Source: Mycoplasmopsis columbina (GTDB lineage Bacteria > Bacillota_I > Bacilli_A > Mycoplasmatales > Metamycoplasmataceae). Taken from it: a stretch of 64,000 nt of DNA. Positions 56,550-64,000 of this stretch are shown piece after piece. The position numbers and the translations under genes are program-made. Numbering within the stretch: position 1 is the first letter of the stretch; every line of letters starts with the position of its first letter. Where the stretch lies: positions 682,001-746,000 of the forward strand of contig NZ_LR215041.1 of NCBI RefSeq assembly GCF_900660685.1, written 5' to 3'. The notes beneath the pieces were generated by a model. The model was not told the DNA's origin and did no database searches. It was given only the letters and a program-made list of their open reading frames with translations.

Positions 56550-59403
56550 TATTTTTTTAAAATTCTGAAAATTAGGAACTAATGCTTATTCTTATTTCAA
56601 AGATTATCTTTTTGCACCTTTAGAAAAAAATAAAAATGAAATTAATGAGAAAAAAGATTTTGAAAACGTTCAAATCATATTCAAAGATGGATTATTGCTA
56701 TGAAAATGAAATGATCATTCTTTTCAATTAAATAAAGAAAATCAAAGAGTTTCAAGTTCAACAGCAAGACAAATTTTTGATATTTGATCTTTGTGTGGTT
56801 TTATTAAAAGAGACAATAAAAACAAACACTATGAATTAGAGCAAGAATTTATAACAACTTTAGAGAAGTGATTGAATGATTTTAATTTTTTTAAAGAAAA
56901 ATGCAATAGTTTAATTCAAGACACTTTTCATTCGAATTTACATGAATTAAACAATTTTTTAGAAAAAGAAGATTCTTTATATGAATTAAATTATATTTTA
57001 AGTGATGTAAATAGAACAGAAACAAAAGAGTCTAGTATCAAAAACAAAATGATAGAACTTTTTACTAATAATTCTAAAAGTAGTAATTTTTTTACATCTA
57101 TAATTCTTTCTTCCGAAAAGAATCTATCTATTGTAAATTATTTATCTAATTTATTTGATAATTTAGACAACAAAGATAAATCTTATTGAAAAGACATCGC
57201 CAATATTATTTTTCATAAACAAGATAATTTAAATGAAATTGAAAAATTTTGAAATTTAATTAGCGAGTTTGCAAATAAAGAAATAAATATTTCAAAAATT
57301 ATTGATGATGCAATTGTTTTAAAAAGCAACTTTGAAGAAATTGAAAAAAATTCAGTTGCCGTTGTTAATACAACATCAAATTTAAACGAATTTATAACTC
57401 ATGAAATTTATTCTGTCGGAAACTTTTTATATTCCTTTTCCGGATTTGATAAAAATAGACAAAAAATCCCTTTTAAATGCGATATTCCTATTTTTCAAAG
57501 AGCATATACTTGAACTAGAGATTTGTTGGAAAAATTTATTAATGACATTTATGATAGCTTAATTATTGAAAAAATGGAATACTATAATATCGGAAATATT
57601 TCACTATGTTCAAAAGATGAAAATGCAGGCAATGTAGGAATTAACTCTTTAACTCAACTAGTTATTGATGGACAACAAAGAACAATTACTTTGGCATTAA
57701 TTTCTTACGCTTTATTTAAACTTATTCAATTAATAAATGATATGAAAATGCCTGAATTATTTATTAAAATGTTTAAAGACAGCAATTTTATTAATACTTT
57801 TGTTGATTTAGACAATAAAATATCTTTTAAACATTTAAAAAATATTTTCAATGATGAGAAAATTAACAAAACAAAAAAAGATATTATAAAAATAGAGGGA
57901 GTAGATAGTAATTATCTACTCAATTCTTATAATGTTGTTGATAATTTAAACTATATTTTAGAAATATTAATCAAAAAATTTAACCATGATGGCGTATGAG
58001 ACAAAAACAATTTAAATTCTTTTGTTAACTCTCTTTTGAACAAGACTATTCTTACCTTAACAACATATAAAAAAATAAAATTTCCTAGTTTGTTATTTGA
58101 AAAAATGAATTCTCGTTCAATGCAATTAAATGATCTTGAATTAATTAAAAATTCACTCTGATCATATATGACAACTGAATTAAAGCCAAAGTGCGTTGAA
58201 AAAGGAATTAAAATTTTTTCATTATTTGAAAATATATTAATGAATTTTGACAAATTAATAATTTCACGTTTTCGTAAAAAGGATAAAACAATTGATAAAA
58301 ATTCACTTGATCTTTTTGCAAAATGTATTTCCAGACTATTACATATAGATTTATTTAAAGAAAAAAATCTTAAACATCTCACTACTTTTGATATTTTAAA
58401 TATTTATTTTCAATACATGCTAAATAAATCCATTCAAATTAATGGATTAGATTTAGAAACTTATGTTCAAGAAACTAATTATTCAAATAACTCAAAAAAT
58501 ATGACATTTCAAACTGAATTATTTTTTAAAGAAATTGCAATTTTCAAATTAATAAACCAAGATGATAACATTTATAAAGAAATAGAAAAAAATAATTCAA
58601 AACTTTATATTTCTCCTTTTTTAGATGTATCTGGAGGTTCTAACAGTGCCTCTGTTTTCACACCATTAATTTGATCGATACTTAATAAATTTAATTATTT
58701 TGAAGATAAAAATGAAATTTTTGATTCAAATATATTAGAATGACTTCATGAAATTGAAAAGTTTCATTTTAAATGAAAAACATCATTTTTTGGCGGAAAT
58801 TCTCTTACTGAATTAATGATCAAAACAGCAAATAAAATTAAAAATAATGAAATAAATTCTCCTTTTGAACTAAAAAAAGAACTTATGTCATTTTCTTTCG
58901 TTAAGGATGAATCAAATTTTGAAATGGATAACGTTTTTGAAAATAATAAAAAAAGAAATTATTTGCTTAAAAAAATCGAATGATTTTTAATTAATAATTT
59001 AGAAATGTGTCCAAAGAACATAAAAATAAAAGATAAATTAATAAATTATTTTAATTTTTATAAAAGCAAAAATTCTTATGAACATATTTATCCAAAAAAA
59101 TCAAAAACATTTATCGAAAAACATGAAGACTATAAAATTGTTGTTGAGCAATTAGGAAATGGTTTGCCGCTTAATAAAACACTTAATTCAATTGTGAATA
59201 ATGATTGATTCGATGAAAAACTTAAAAAATATAATGATCAACTCGGACAAATTGGTTTTAATCTTTTAAAGGGTTATAAAAATAAAAATTTTAGTGATGA
59301 ATATATCCTTATTCCTGTTGAAGAATTAAAAGATTTTGAAAACATAAAGGAAAGAACAAAGCAACTAGAAAATCTATTGAAAAAAATGTATTTAAGTGAT
59401 TAA
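56518..59403 (+). CDS. DUF262/DUF1524 (GmrSD-like) nuclease with N-terminal winged-helix-like domain
   Basis: This 961-residue protein starts 32 bases inside the methyltransferase gene. Residues 75-115 (SSSTARQIFDIWSLCGFIKR, then YELEQEF) look like a winged helix as in restriction enzymes. After a helical linker, DUF262 begins near residue 318 with DIPIFQRAYTWTRDLLEKFI (323-341) and LVIDGQQRTITLAL (381-394), the ParB/Srx-like nucleotide site of GmrS, BrxU and SspE. Near the C-terminus are YEHIYPKK (His856) and LGNGLPLNKTLN (879-890), matching the HNH pattern of DUF1524. About fifteen UGA codons are Trp, so it is adapted to code 4. The pair with the methyltransferase suggests restriction; target and cofactor are unknown. 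Confidence 0.82.
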
Positions 59404-59745
59404 ATTATTATTTTTAATTATTTAATAAAATGATCTTAAAAATTTGGGTTGGTTTTTTTCTAATTCATATATGTTTATAATTAAAGTTATTTTTAGTTAA
59501 ATAATAAATAATCTTAAATAATATTTTCAATACTTAATCCATCTTTAAAAGTTAATTTGATATTATTAATTAGTCCTCCAAAGTTGTATTTTAGTCTTGT
59601 TTGGGGGACATTTTTAATACAAAATATTCCCTGCATTAATTTTACTTAAACTAAGGAATGTTTTTTTAATTCGTGAATAGCGATAAACCGTTGCAATGAA
59701 ACTTGCAATCGAGGATAATAAAAAATCAGGTTTCCCTGATTTTTA
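59404..59745. other. AT-rich non-coding right end of the island
   Basis: About 340 bases hold no convincing gene. A 40-codon minus-strand reading at 59514-59636 (VPQTRLKYN, then FKDGLSIENII) has no close start context and may be a decayed fragment. A short direct repeat of TTGCAA flanks TGAAAC at 59693-59709. The rest is very AT-rich. The region separates the restriction-type island from rplA and could carry an insertion scar, but no terminal repeats or target duplication are evident. Confidence 0.45.
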
Positions 59746-59749
59746 TTAT
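59717..59749 (-). terminator. Terminator of rplK-rplA
   Basis: AAAAATCAGG paired with CCTGATTTTT around TTTC, with AT-rich outer pairing and T residues on the minus strand; the rplA stop is at its edge. Confidence 0.78.
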
Positions 59750-60441
59750 TTTTCTAATTTAACTTTAACACCTGGAGCCATTGTTGCAGAAACAACGATG
59801 TTTTGAATGTATGTTCCTTTAACTGCTGAAGGTTTAAGTTTTTTAATTAAGTTAATTACTGTGTTAGCATTTTCAACTAATTTGTCAGTATCCATGCTTA
59901 CTTTACCAATCATTGTGTGAACGATTCCGGCTTTATCAGTTCTATAGTTTGCTTTACCTTTTTTAAGTTCTTCAACTGCTTTTTCAGGAGTTGGAGTAAC
60001 TGTACCTGTTTTAGGGTTTGGCATAAGACCTTTAGGTCCAAGTTTTTTACCGTATTTTCCTAATAAAGGCATCATCGCTGGGTCAGCAACCATAACATCA
60101 AAATCAAAGTTATCTTCTTTAATTTTGCCCTCTAATTCTAAGCCATCTACTACTTGGTCAGCACCTGCTGCTTTAGCTAATTTTTGTTTTTCTGGGTTGT
60201 TTGTTACTACTAATACTCTTACTGATTTTCCTGTACCATTTGGTAATAATACAGCTCCACGTAATTGTTGATCTGCTTTACGAACGTCTAAGTTTAATTT
60301 GAAAACTAATTCAACTGATCCATCAAATTTGGTGTATGAGGTTCTTTTAACTAAGTCTAAAGCTTCTTTTAAATCATAAGCTAATGTTTTGTCGAATGAT
60401 TCACGAGCAGCTTTAATTTTTTTACCTAATTTAGCAGCCAT
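59746..60441 (-). CDS. rplA: Large ribosomal subunit protein L1
   Basis: The 231-residue protein has the L1 features SVELVFKLNLDVRKADQQLR, VMADPAMMPLLGKYGKKLGP with GLMPNPKTGTV, and a C-terminal KPSAVKGTYIQNIVVSATMA. L1 forms the mobile stalk near the E site and represses its own mRNA in many bacteria. It shares a base with the rplK stop. No UGA is needed in this gene. Confidence 0.97.
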   Translation of the reverse strand: MAAKLGKKIKAARESFDKTLAYDLKEALDLVKRTSYTKFDGSVELVFKLNLDVRKADQQLRGAVLLPNGTGKSVRVLVVTNNPEKQKLAKAAGADQVVDGLELEGKIKEDNFDFDVMVADPAMMPLLGKYGKKLGPKGLMPNPKTGTVTPTPEKAVEELKKGKANYRTDKAGIVHTMIGKVSMDTDKLVENANTVINLIKKLKPSAVKGTYIQNIVVSATMAPGVKVKLEK

Positions 60442-60887
60442 TATTTGCTTTCTCCTTTAGGATCATAACCTTCAATAGTAATTCCCATTTGTTTTGCAGT
60501 TCCAGCAATAGTTCTCATAGCAGCTTCTACGTTATCTGTACTTAAATCTGGTAATTTGTATTCAGCAATTTCTCTTAATTGATCAACTGTAATTGAAGCA
60601 ACTTTAGTAGTTTTAGCATTTGAGCTTCCACTTGTGATTTTTGCAGCTTGTTTAAGTTTGAAACTTGCTGGTGCAGTAAATAATTTAAAGTCGAATGATT
60701 TGTCTTTGTAAACAGTAATTGCTACAGGAACCGGTTCATTTCCTCTGTCCCTTGTTGCGTCGTTAAATGCTCTTGTAAAGTCTGGCATGTTAATACCAAC
60801 ACCCGCTAAAGCAGGTCCTGGTTTAGCTTGACCAGCTAAAAATTGCAACTTACGAACACGTACAATATCAGCTTTTGATTTTGCCAT
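60441..60887 (-). CDS. rplK: Large ribosomal subunit protein L11
   Basis: The 148-residue L11 has GQAKPGPALAGVGINMPDFT at the N-terminus, KDKSFDFKLFTAPASFKLKQAAK in the linker and MRTIAGTAKQMGITIEG at the C-terminus, binding the GTPase centre of 23S rRNA. GAAAGGAT precedes the ATG. It is the first gene of the rplK-rplA operon. Confidence 0.97.
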   Translation of the reverse strand: MAKSKADIVRVRKLQFLAGQAKPGPALAGVGINMPDFTRAFNDATRDRGNEPVPVAITVYKDKSFDFKLFTAPASFKLKQAAKITSGSSNAKTTKVASITVDQLREIAEYKLPDLSTDNVEAAMRTIAGTAKQMGITIEGYDPKGESK

Positions 60888-60904
60888 GTTTTGTTATCCT
60901 TTCG

Positions 60905-60982
60905 ATAATGTGGTACTAGCGATACTTTTTAGATTTCTCTCCCACTAGTTAGAGGCAATTATTAAATTGCTTGTTAATTATA
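60905..60982 (-). promoter_or_regulatory. rplK promoter and probable L1-binding leader
   Basis: On the minus strand a TATAAT box (60977-60982) is followed by about 80 leader bases before rplK. The leader contains AGTGGGAGAGAAATCT (around 60935-60947) and later TAGTACCAC (60910-60918), which pair as AGTGG/CCACT-like ends of an irregular stem. A GTGGGAG...CCAC arrangement resembles known L1 target sites that mimic the 23S L1-binding helix, so feedback by L1 is likely. The fold is judged by eye. Confidence 0.5.
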
Positions 60983-61007
60983 TAATACTAAGTCTTATTT
61001 TGAATAC

Positions 61008-61562
61008 TTATTTTCTAAAAATTTCTTTTTCTTGAAATTTAGGGTTTCAGATTCCTTTTTCTCTTTTCTTAGCAATTGTTTGCAATTTTTCTAATTTTTT
61101 TACATATTCAACTAATTGATAGTCATTTATGAAAAAATTTTTATTTCATTGATTATTTGAAACATACTGAATTTTTGCTAAACCTTCCCTAATCAAAAAT
61201 TGACCTAAGTCCTGATTTAAAGAATTTTGAATTAGTGCAACATTTCTTTTATATTTATCAAACTTTAAAAATGTAATTTTTAATGGAGTATGTTTAATAA
61301 AATTCAAAGTTGCTAGTTTAGCTTTTTGAGCAAATAAATTTGAGTATTTTATTTTTTTATCATTTTTAATTTCTGGTGTATCAATTCCAAAGACTCTAAT
61401 TTTTTCGATTTTATTATCGATTAAAATGTAAAAAGTATCTCCATCATAAACATCATAAATTTGACTAATATAACTGGTTTGAAAACTTTTACCATTAAAA
61501 GTATTACAACTCGTTGCACTTAAAATAAAAGATATTGAAAGTAAATATTTTCATCATTTCAC
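61008..61562 (-). CDS. Thermonuclease-like lipoprotein (SNase family)
   Basis: The 184-residue lipoprotein starts at GTG 61562, since a TAA lies just upstream in frame. The signal is KWWKYLLSISFILSATSC with a lipobox Cys, then an SNase domain: IYDVYDGDTFYILID, IRVFGIDTPEIK with the catalytic Arg and Glu, and FDKYKRNVALIQ with the second Arg. The protein should be exported and digest extracellular nucleic acid, complementing the nuclease at 1-556. Three UGA codons are Trp. No good Shine-Dalgarno is seen. Confidence 0.88.
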
Positions 61563-61603
61563 ACTATATTAATTGCTAATTTAAATTAAAAAAATAAAAA
61601 AAG

Positions 61604-61630
61604 AAAATGTACCCGAAAGTACATTTAATT
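61604..61630 (-). terminator. Terminator of rpoE
   Basis: AAATGTAC/GTACATTT with a six-base loop (CCGAAA), followed on the minus strand by T residues. Confidence 0.7.
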
Positions 61631-61631
61631 A

Positions 61632-61892
61632 TTATTTAAAACCTACTCTTGTGGTTCATTCACCATTTGCATTTCTTTCAAAGCGAGAATCTACGGTTAA
61701 TAAACGATAAAGTTCACCAATTTTATTAACTTGAATTTTTTCATATGTTTCTTTTTTAACTTCTGCTTCTAATTCTCATTTTTCTTTTAATTCTTCTTCA
61801 ACAGCTGTAAAAATTTCATTAAATGAAACATAATTACCATTAGCACAGTGTTTTTTTGCAAACTCAAGAGTAATATCAAGTATTGTTTTCAT
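61632..61892 (-). CDS. rpoE: RNA polymerase delta subunit-like protein
   Basis: The 86-residue protein has MKTILDITLEFAKKHCANGN, YVSFNEIFTAVEEELKEKW, IGELYRLLTVDSRFERN and a final GEWTTRVGFK, the globular N-terminal domain pattern of the RNA polymerase delta (RpoE, HARE-HTH). The acidic disordered tail of firmicute delta is missing, as in other mollicutes. Two UGA codons are Trp. AGGAGTT precedes the ATG. Confidence 0.8.
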
Positions 61893-61991
61893 TTAAACTC
61901 CTATTAAGAATATAATTAATAATTAGATTGTATAGCATTTTACTATATTATTAATATACAATTTAAGTTTTCTGAACAATAAGGAGAAAAA

Positions 61992-62528
61992 ATGTTAAAT
62001 ATTGTGCTTTTTGAGCCTGAAATACCACCAAACACAGGTAATATTATTCGTACATGTTTTGCTCTTGGAGCAAAATTACACATTATTAAGCCTATTTCTT
62101 TTGATTTAAATCCCAAATATCTTTCACGTCCTGCTGCCGGGAGACTTCTTAGTGATATTCCACACGAAATTCATGAGTCATATAGCAATTTTTATAAACT
62201 TTATGGTGACAAAAAGATACATTATTTAACTAGATATGGACAAAAATCCTATTCTGATGTAGATTTTAAGGAAGTTTTTAATACAACAGGCGAAGTATGA
62301 TTAATGTTTGGAAAAGAATCAAGTGGTATTGATAAAGATATTTTAATTGATCATCTTGATGACTGTTTAAGAATTCCAATGATTTCTGCAATGCGTTCAA
62401 TTAATTTAGCAAATACTGTGGCAATTGTTGGTTTTGAAGTTATGCGCCAATTAGAATTTAAAGAATTAAGCTTATTTGAAAGTGAAAAAGGAAAAGATTT
62501 TTTAATTAATCTTAAAAATGAAAAATAA
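61992..62528 (+). CDS. trmL: tRNA (cytidine/uridine34-2'-O)-methyltransferase TrmL
   Basis: The 178-residue SPOUT enzyme starts MLNIVLFEPEIPPNTGNIIR, with LMFGKESSGIDKDIL and a C-terminal RIPMISAMRSINLANTVAIV, the SpoU-type motifs of TrmL (YibK). It methylates the wobble ribose of certain Leu tRNAs. UGA at 62298-62300 is Trp. AAGGAGA precedes the ATG, and the 3' end overlaps the next SPOUT gene by 11 bases. Confidence 0.95.
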
Positions 62529-63249
62529 TAAAGATCTTATTAGCAGTGTTCAAAATGCCAAAATTAAATATTTAAAAAAAATTCAAAACGATAATAAATC
62601 TCCTTTCTTTATAGTTGAAACTTATCATTTAGTTAAAGAGGCTTTAGAATTAAATTTAGTTGAAGAAATTTATGAACTTAATTATAAAAATGTTTACGAA
62701 AACGCCTATAAAATAACTGAAAATGTTCTAAATACTTTAACCAACACAGTTAATCCCGATGGTGTTGTAGCACTTTGCAAAAAACCAAAAAATAACAAAT
62801 TAGGCTCAAAAATCATTTTTTTAGATAATGTCCAAGATCCTGGAAACGTTGGGACTATTATGAGAAATGCTATTGCATTTGGTTTCGATACTTTAATTAC
62901 AAATGTTAATGTTTTTAATAGCAAAATAATTCGTTCATCACAAGGGGCAATTTTTAAAATAAATACAATTAAAATTGATGAATCTTTAGGCATGATACAA
63001 GAATTAAAAAAACTTAATTATCATGTTTTTATAACATCTTTAGATAAAGATTCTCAAGACTTTAAAACAATTAAATATCCAAAAGAAAATATAGTCATTG
63101 TTTTTGGTAATGAGGGGCGTGGTATAAATCAAGAATTGTACTCTTTTGCCGATAAAAAGATTTACATTCCTATTTCTTTTGAAAGTTTAAATGTTGCCGT
63201 TGCTAGTGGAATAGTTTTAAATGAAATATATAGTAAACAAGGGGAATAA
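62518..63249 (+). CDS. TrmH/SpoU-family RNA methyltransferase
   Basis: The 243-residue protein has a substrate-binding N-terminal part (FIVETYHLVKEALELNLV) and a SPOUT domain: IIFLDNVQDPGNVGTIMRNA, IIRSSQGAIFKINTI, VFGNEGRGINQEL and YIPISFESLNVAVASGIVL. This pattern fits a 23S rRNA 2'-O-ribose methyltransferase of the RlmB/TsnR group; the target is not known. It overlaps trmL and shares a base with the next gene, so the set from 61992 to 64000 is one operon. Confidence 0.88.
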   Translation: MKNNKDLISSVQNAKIKYLKKIQNDNKSPFFIVETYHLVKEALELNLVEEIYELNYKNVYENAYKITENVLNTLTNTVNPDGVVALCKKPKNNKLGSKIIFLDNVQDPGNVGTIMRNAIAFGFDTLITNVNVFNSKIIRSSQGAIFKINTIKIDESLGMIQELKKLNYHVFITSLDKDSQDFKTIKYPKENIVIVFGNEGRGINQELYSFADKKIYIPISFESLNVAVASGIVLNEIYSKQGE

Positions 63250-63488
63250 TGAAAAATAATAAAGTTAATTTAAAAATTATGAATGCTAAATTTAATCGTG
63301 AATTTAATGGATATGCAACTCTAGATGTTGATAATTTTCTTAATGAATTAGCTAAAGAATACAACGAATTAAATAAAGAAAAAGAAATAGCTGCACAACA
63401 ATTCGAAGAAATTAAAAAAGCAAAAAATAAGAAAATTGCTGAATTGGAAAAAGAAATACTTGAATTAAAAATGCAACTAGGAGTTTAA
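63249..63488 (+). CDS. DivIVA-domain coiled-coil protein
   Basis: The 79-residue protein begins with a DivIVA-like helix (MNAKFNREFNGYATLDVDNF, Gly and DVDNFL typical) and continues as coiled coil (EYNELNKEKEIAAQQFEEIK, then KIAELEKEILELKMQL). Short DivIVA-domain proteins (as GpsB) act in membrane-curvature sensing or division; the role in a wall-less cell is unknown. It overlaps the upstream methyltransferase by one base and lies one base before rbgA. Confidence 0.78.
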   Translation: MKNNKVNLKIMNAKFNREFNGYATLDVDNFLNELAKEYNELNKEKEIAAQQFEEIKKAKNKKIAELEKEILELKMQLGV

Positions 63489-63489
63489 A

Positions 63490-64000
63490 ATGAGTGAAGA
63501 AAAAACCCTGATTAATTGATATCCCGGGCATATGGCTAAGGGAATGAGAGAAATTAAAGAAAATGCTTCTATTGCAGATGTTTTTATCATTGTTTTAGAC
63601 GCACGTTGCCCTATTAGTTCATATAATGAAGATTTTGATGCAATTGCTCCCCATAAGCCACGTTTATTTGTAATTACAAAAAGTGATTTAATGGATAGTG
63701 AGAAAAAAAATAAAATTCAACAACGCTTCAAAGATGAAAAAGTTTTATGACTTGATTTAAGAAAAAACAAAAGCAGAGAAATGATTTTAAGTGCTATAAA
63801 AAAGGCAACTAAAGAAAAAGTTCAAAGGGATAAAGAAAAAGGATTTTTGATTTCTAAAATTAGAATTTTTGTTCTTGGCGTCCCTAATGCTGGCAAAAGC
63901 ACATTAATTAATTTAATGTCTCAAAAAAAATCTCTTAAAGTTGCAAATCAGCCAGGAGTCACAAGAGCAAAAAAATGAGTTGCTGTTGATAATTATTATT
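63490..64000 (+). CDS. rbgA: Ribosome biogenesis GTPase RbgA (YlqF), N-terminal part
   Basis: Residues 1 to about 170 are visible before the window ends. NWYPGHMAKGMREIKENAS opens the protein; the circularly permuted GTPase has G4 ITKSDL, then G1 VLGVPNAGKSTLINLM and the following QPGVTRAKKW (G2). RbgA promotes late 50S assembly. UGA is read as Trp at the INW, VLW and KKW positions. It is coupled to the DivIVA-like gene. Confidence 0.93.

Noticed and set aside
59404-59745. A possible CRISPR remnant or insertion-sequence end.
   Set aside because: No repeat occurs at regular spacing and no terminal inverted repeats or transposase fragments are recognisable.

Overview
The window reads as a chromosome segment of a mollicute, most likely the hominis group of Mycoplasma (Mycoplasmopsis/Metamycoplasma type). 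UGA must be read as tryptophan in nearly every gene (rpsP, trmD, polC, metG, the nuclease at 56518), a tRNA-Trp with a TCA anticodon is present at 50498-50572, composition is very AT-rich, genes are tightly packed, and RF1 (prfA) is encoded. A P80/P60/HinT-like locus (11392-15266) resembles the surface locus described in M. hominis. No species is assigned.

Most of the window is housekeeping. 1-4202: a membrane nuclease, a probable small RNA, rpsP-trmD-rplS, tRNA-Thr and a frameshifted cysteine peptidase. 4324-9590: rlmD, tdk, pepA, ppa, an interrupted exonuclease-like gene and rbfA. 9792-15997: two related membrane proteins, the HinT/P60/P80 locus and an unknown protein. 16143-25826: deoD; the gmk-PP2C-kinase-rsgA-rpe operon; secG-rnr-methyltransferase-metG-monooxygenase. 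25891-35916: tig, rlmH, mnmG, tRNA-His, yigZ-coaE, dnaB/dnaI, lysS, a BrkB-like protein and rpiB. 35999-53117: a C39-peptidase ABC exporter with a small membrane partner, ybeY-cdd-era-pepP, proS, an MG284-family gene, polC, tyrS, ytpR/degV, tRNA-Trp, a broken TM2 gene, acpP-prmC-prfA. 59746-64000: rplK-rplA, a secreted-nuclease lipoprotein, rpoE, trmL, a second SPOUT methyltransferase, a DivIVA-like protein and rbgA.

The main accessory island is 55107-59745. It holds a C5-cytosine DNA methyltransferase whose 3' end overlaps by 32 bases a 961-residue protein with a winged-helix-like N-terminal part, a DUF262 (ParB/GmrS-like) module and a DUF1524/HNH-like C-terminal module. Upstream lie a perfect (AT)12 tract, an inverted repeat with one arm inside the methyltransferase start, and a terminator-like hairpin against the start codon. 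I read this as a probable switchable modification-restriction pair in which a GmrSD-type nuclease is coupled to its own 5mC methyltransferase. This is inference and is the best candidate for a poorly described system here.

Other recurring patterns: at least nine genes have a TATAAT box ending 6-9 bases before ATG with no Shine-Dalgarno, so they probably make leaderless mRNAs. Three genes are disrupted as written: the cysteine peptidase (shift at a run of seven A), an exonuclease-like gene (in-frame TAA) and a TM2 protein (one base missing). Whether these are real or sequencing errors cannot be told from the sequence alone.
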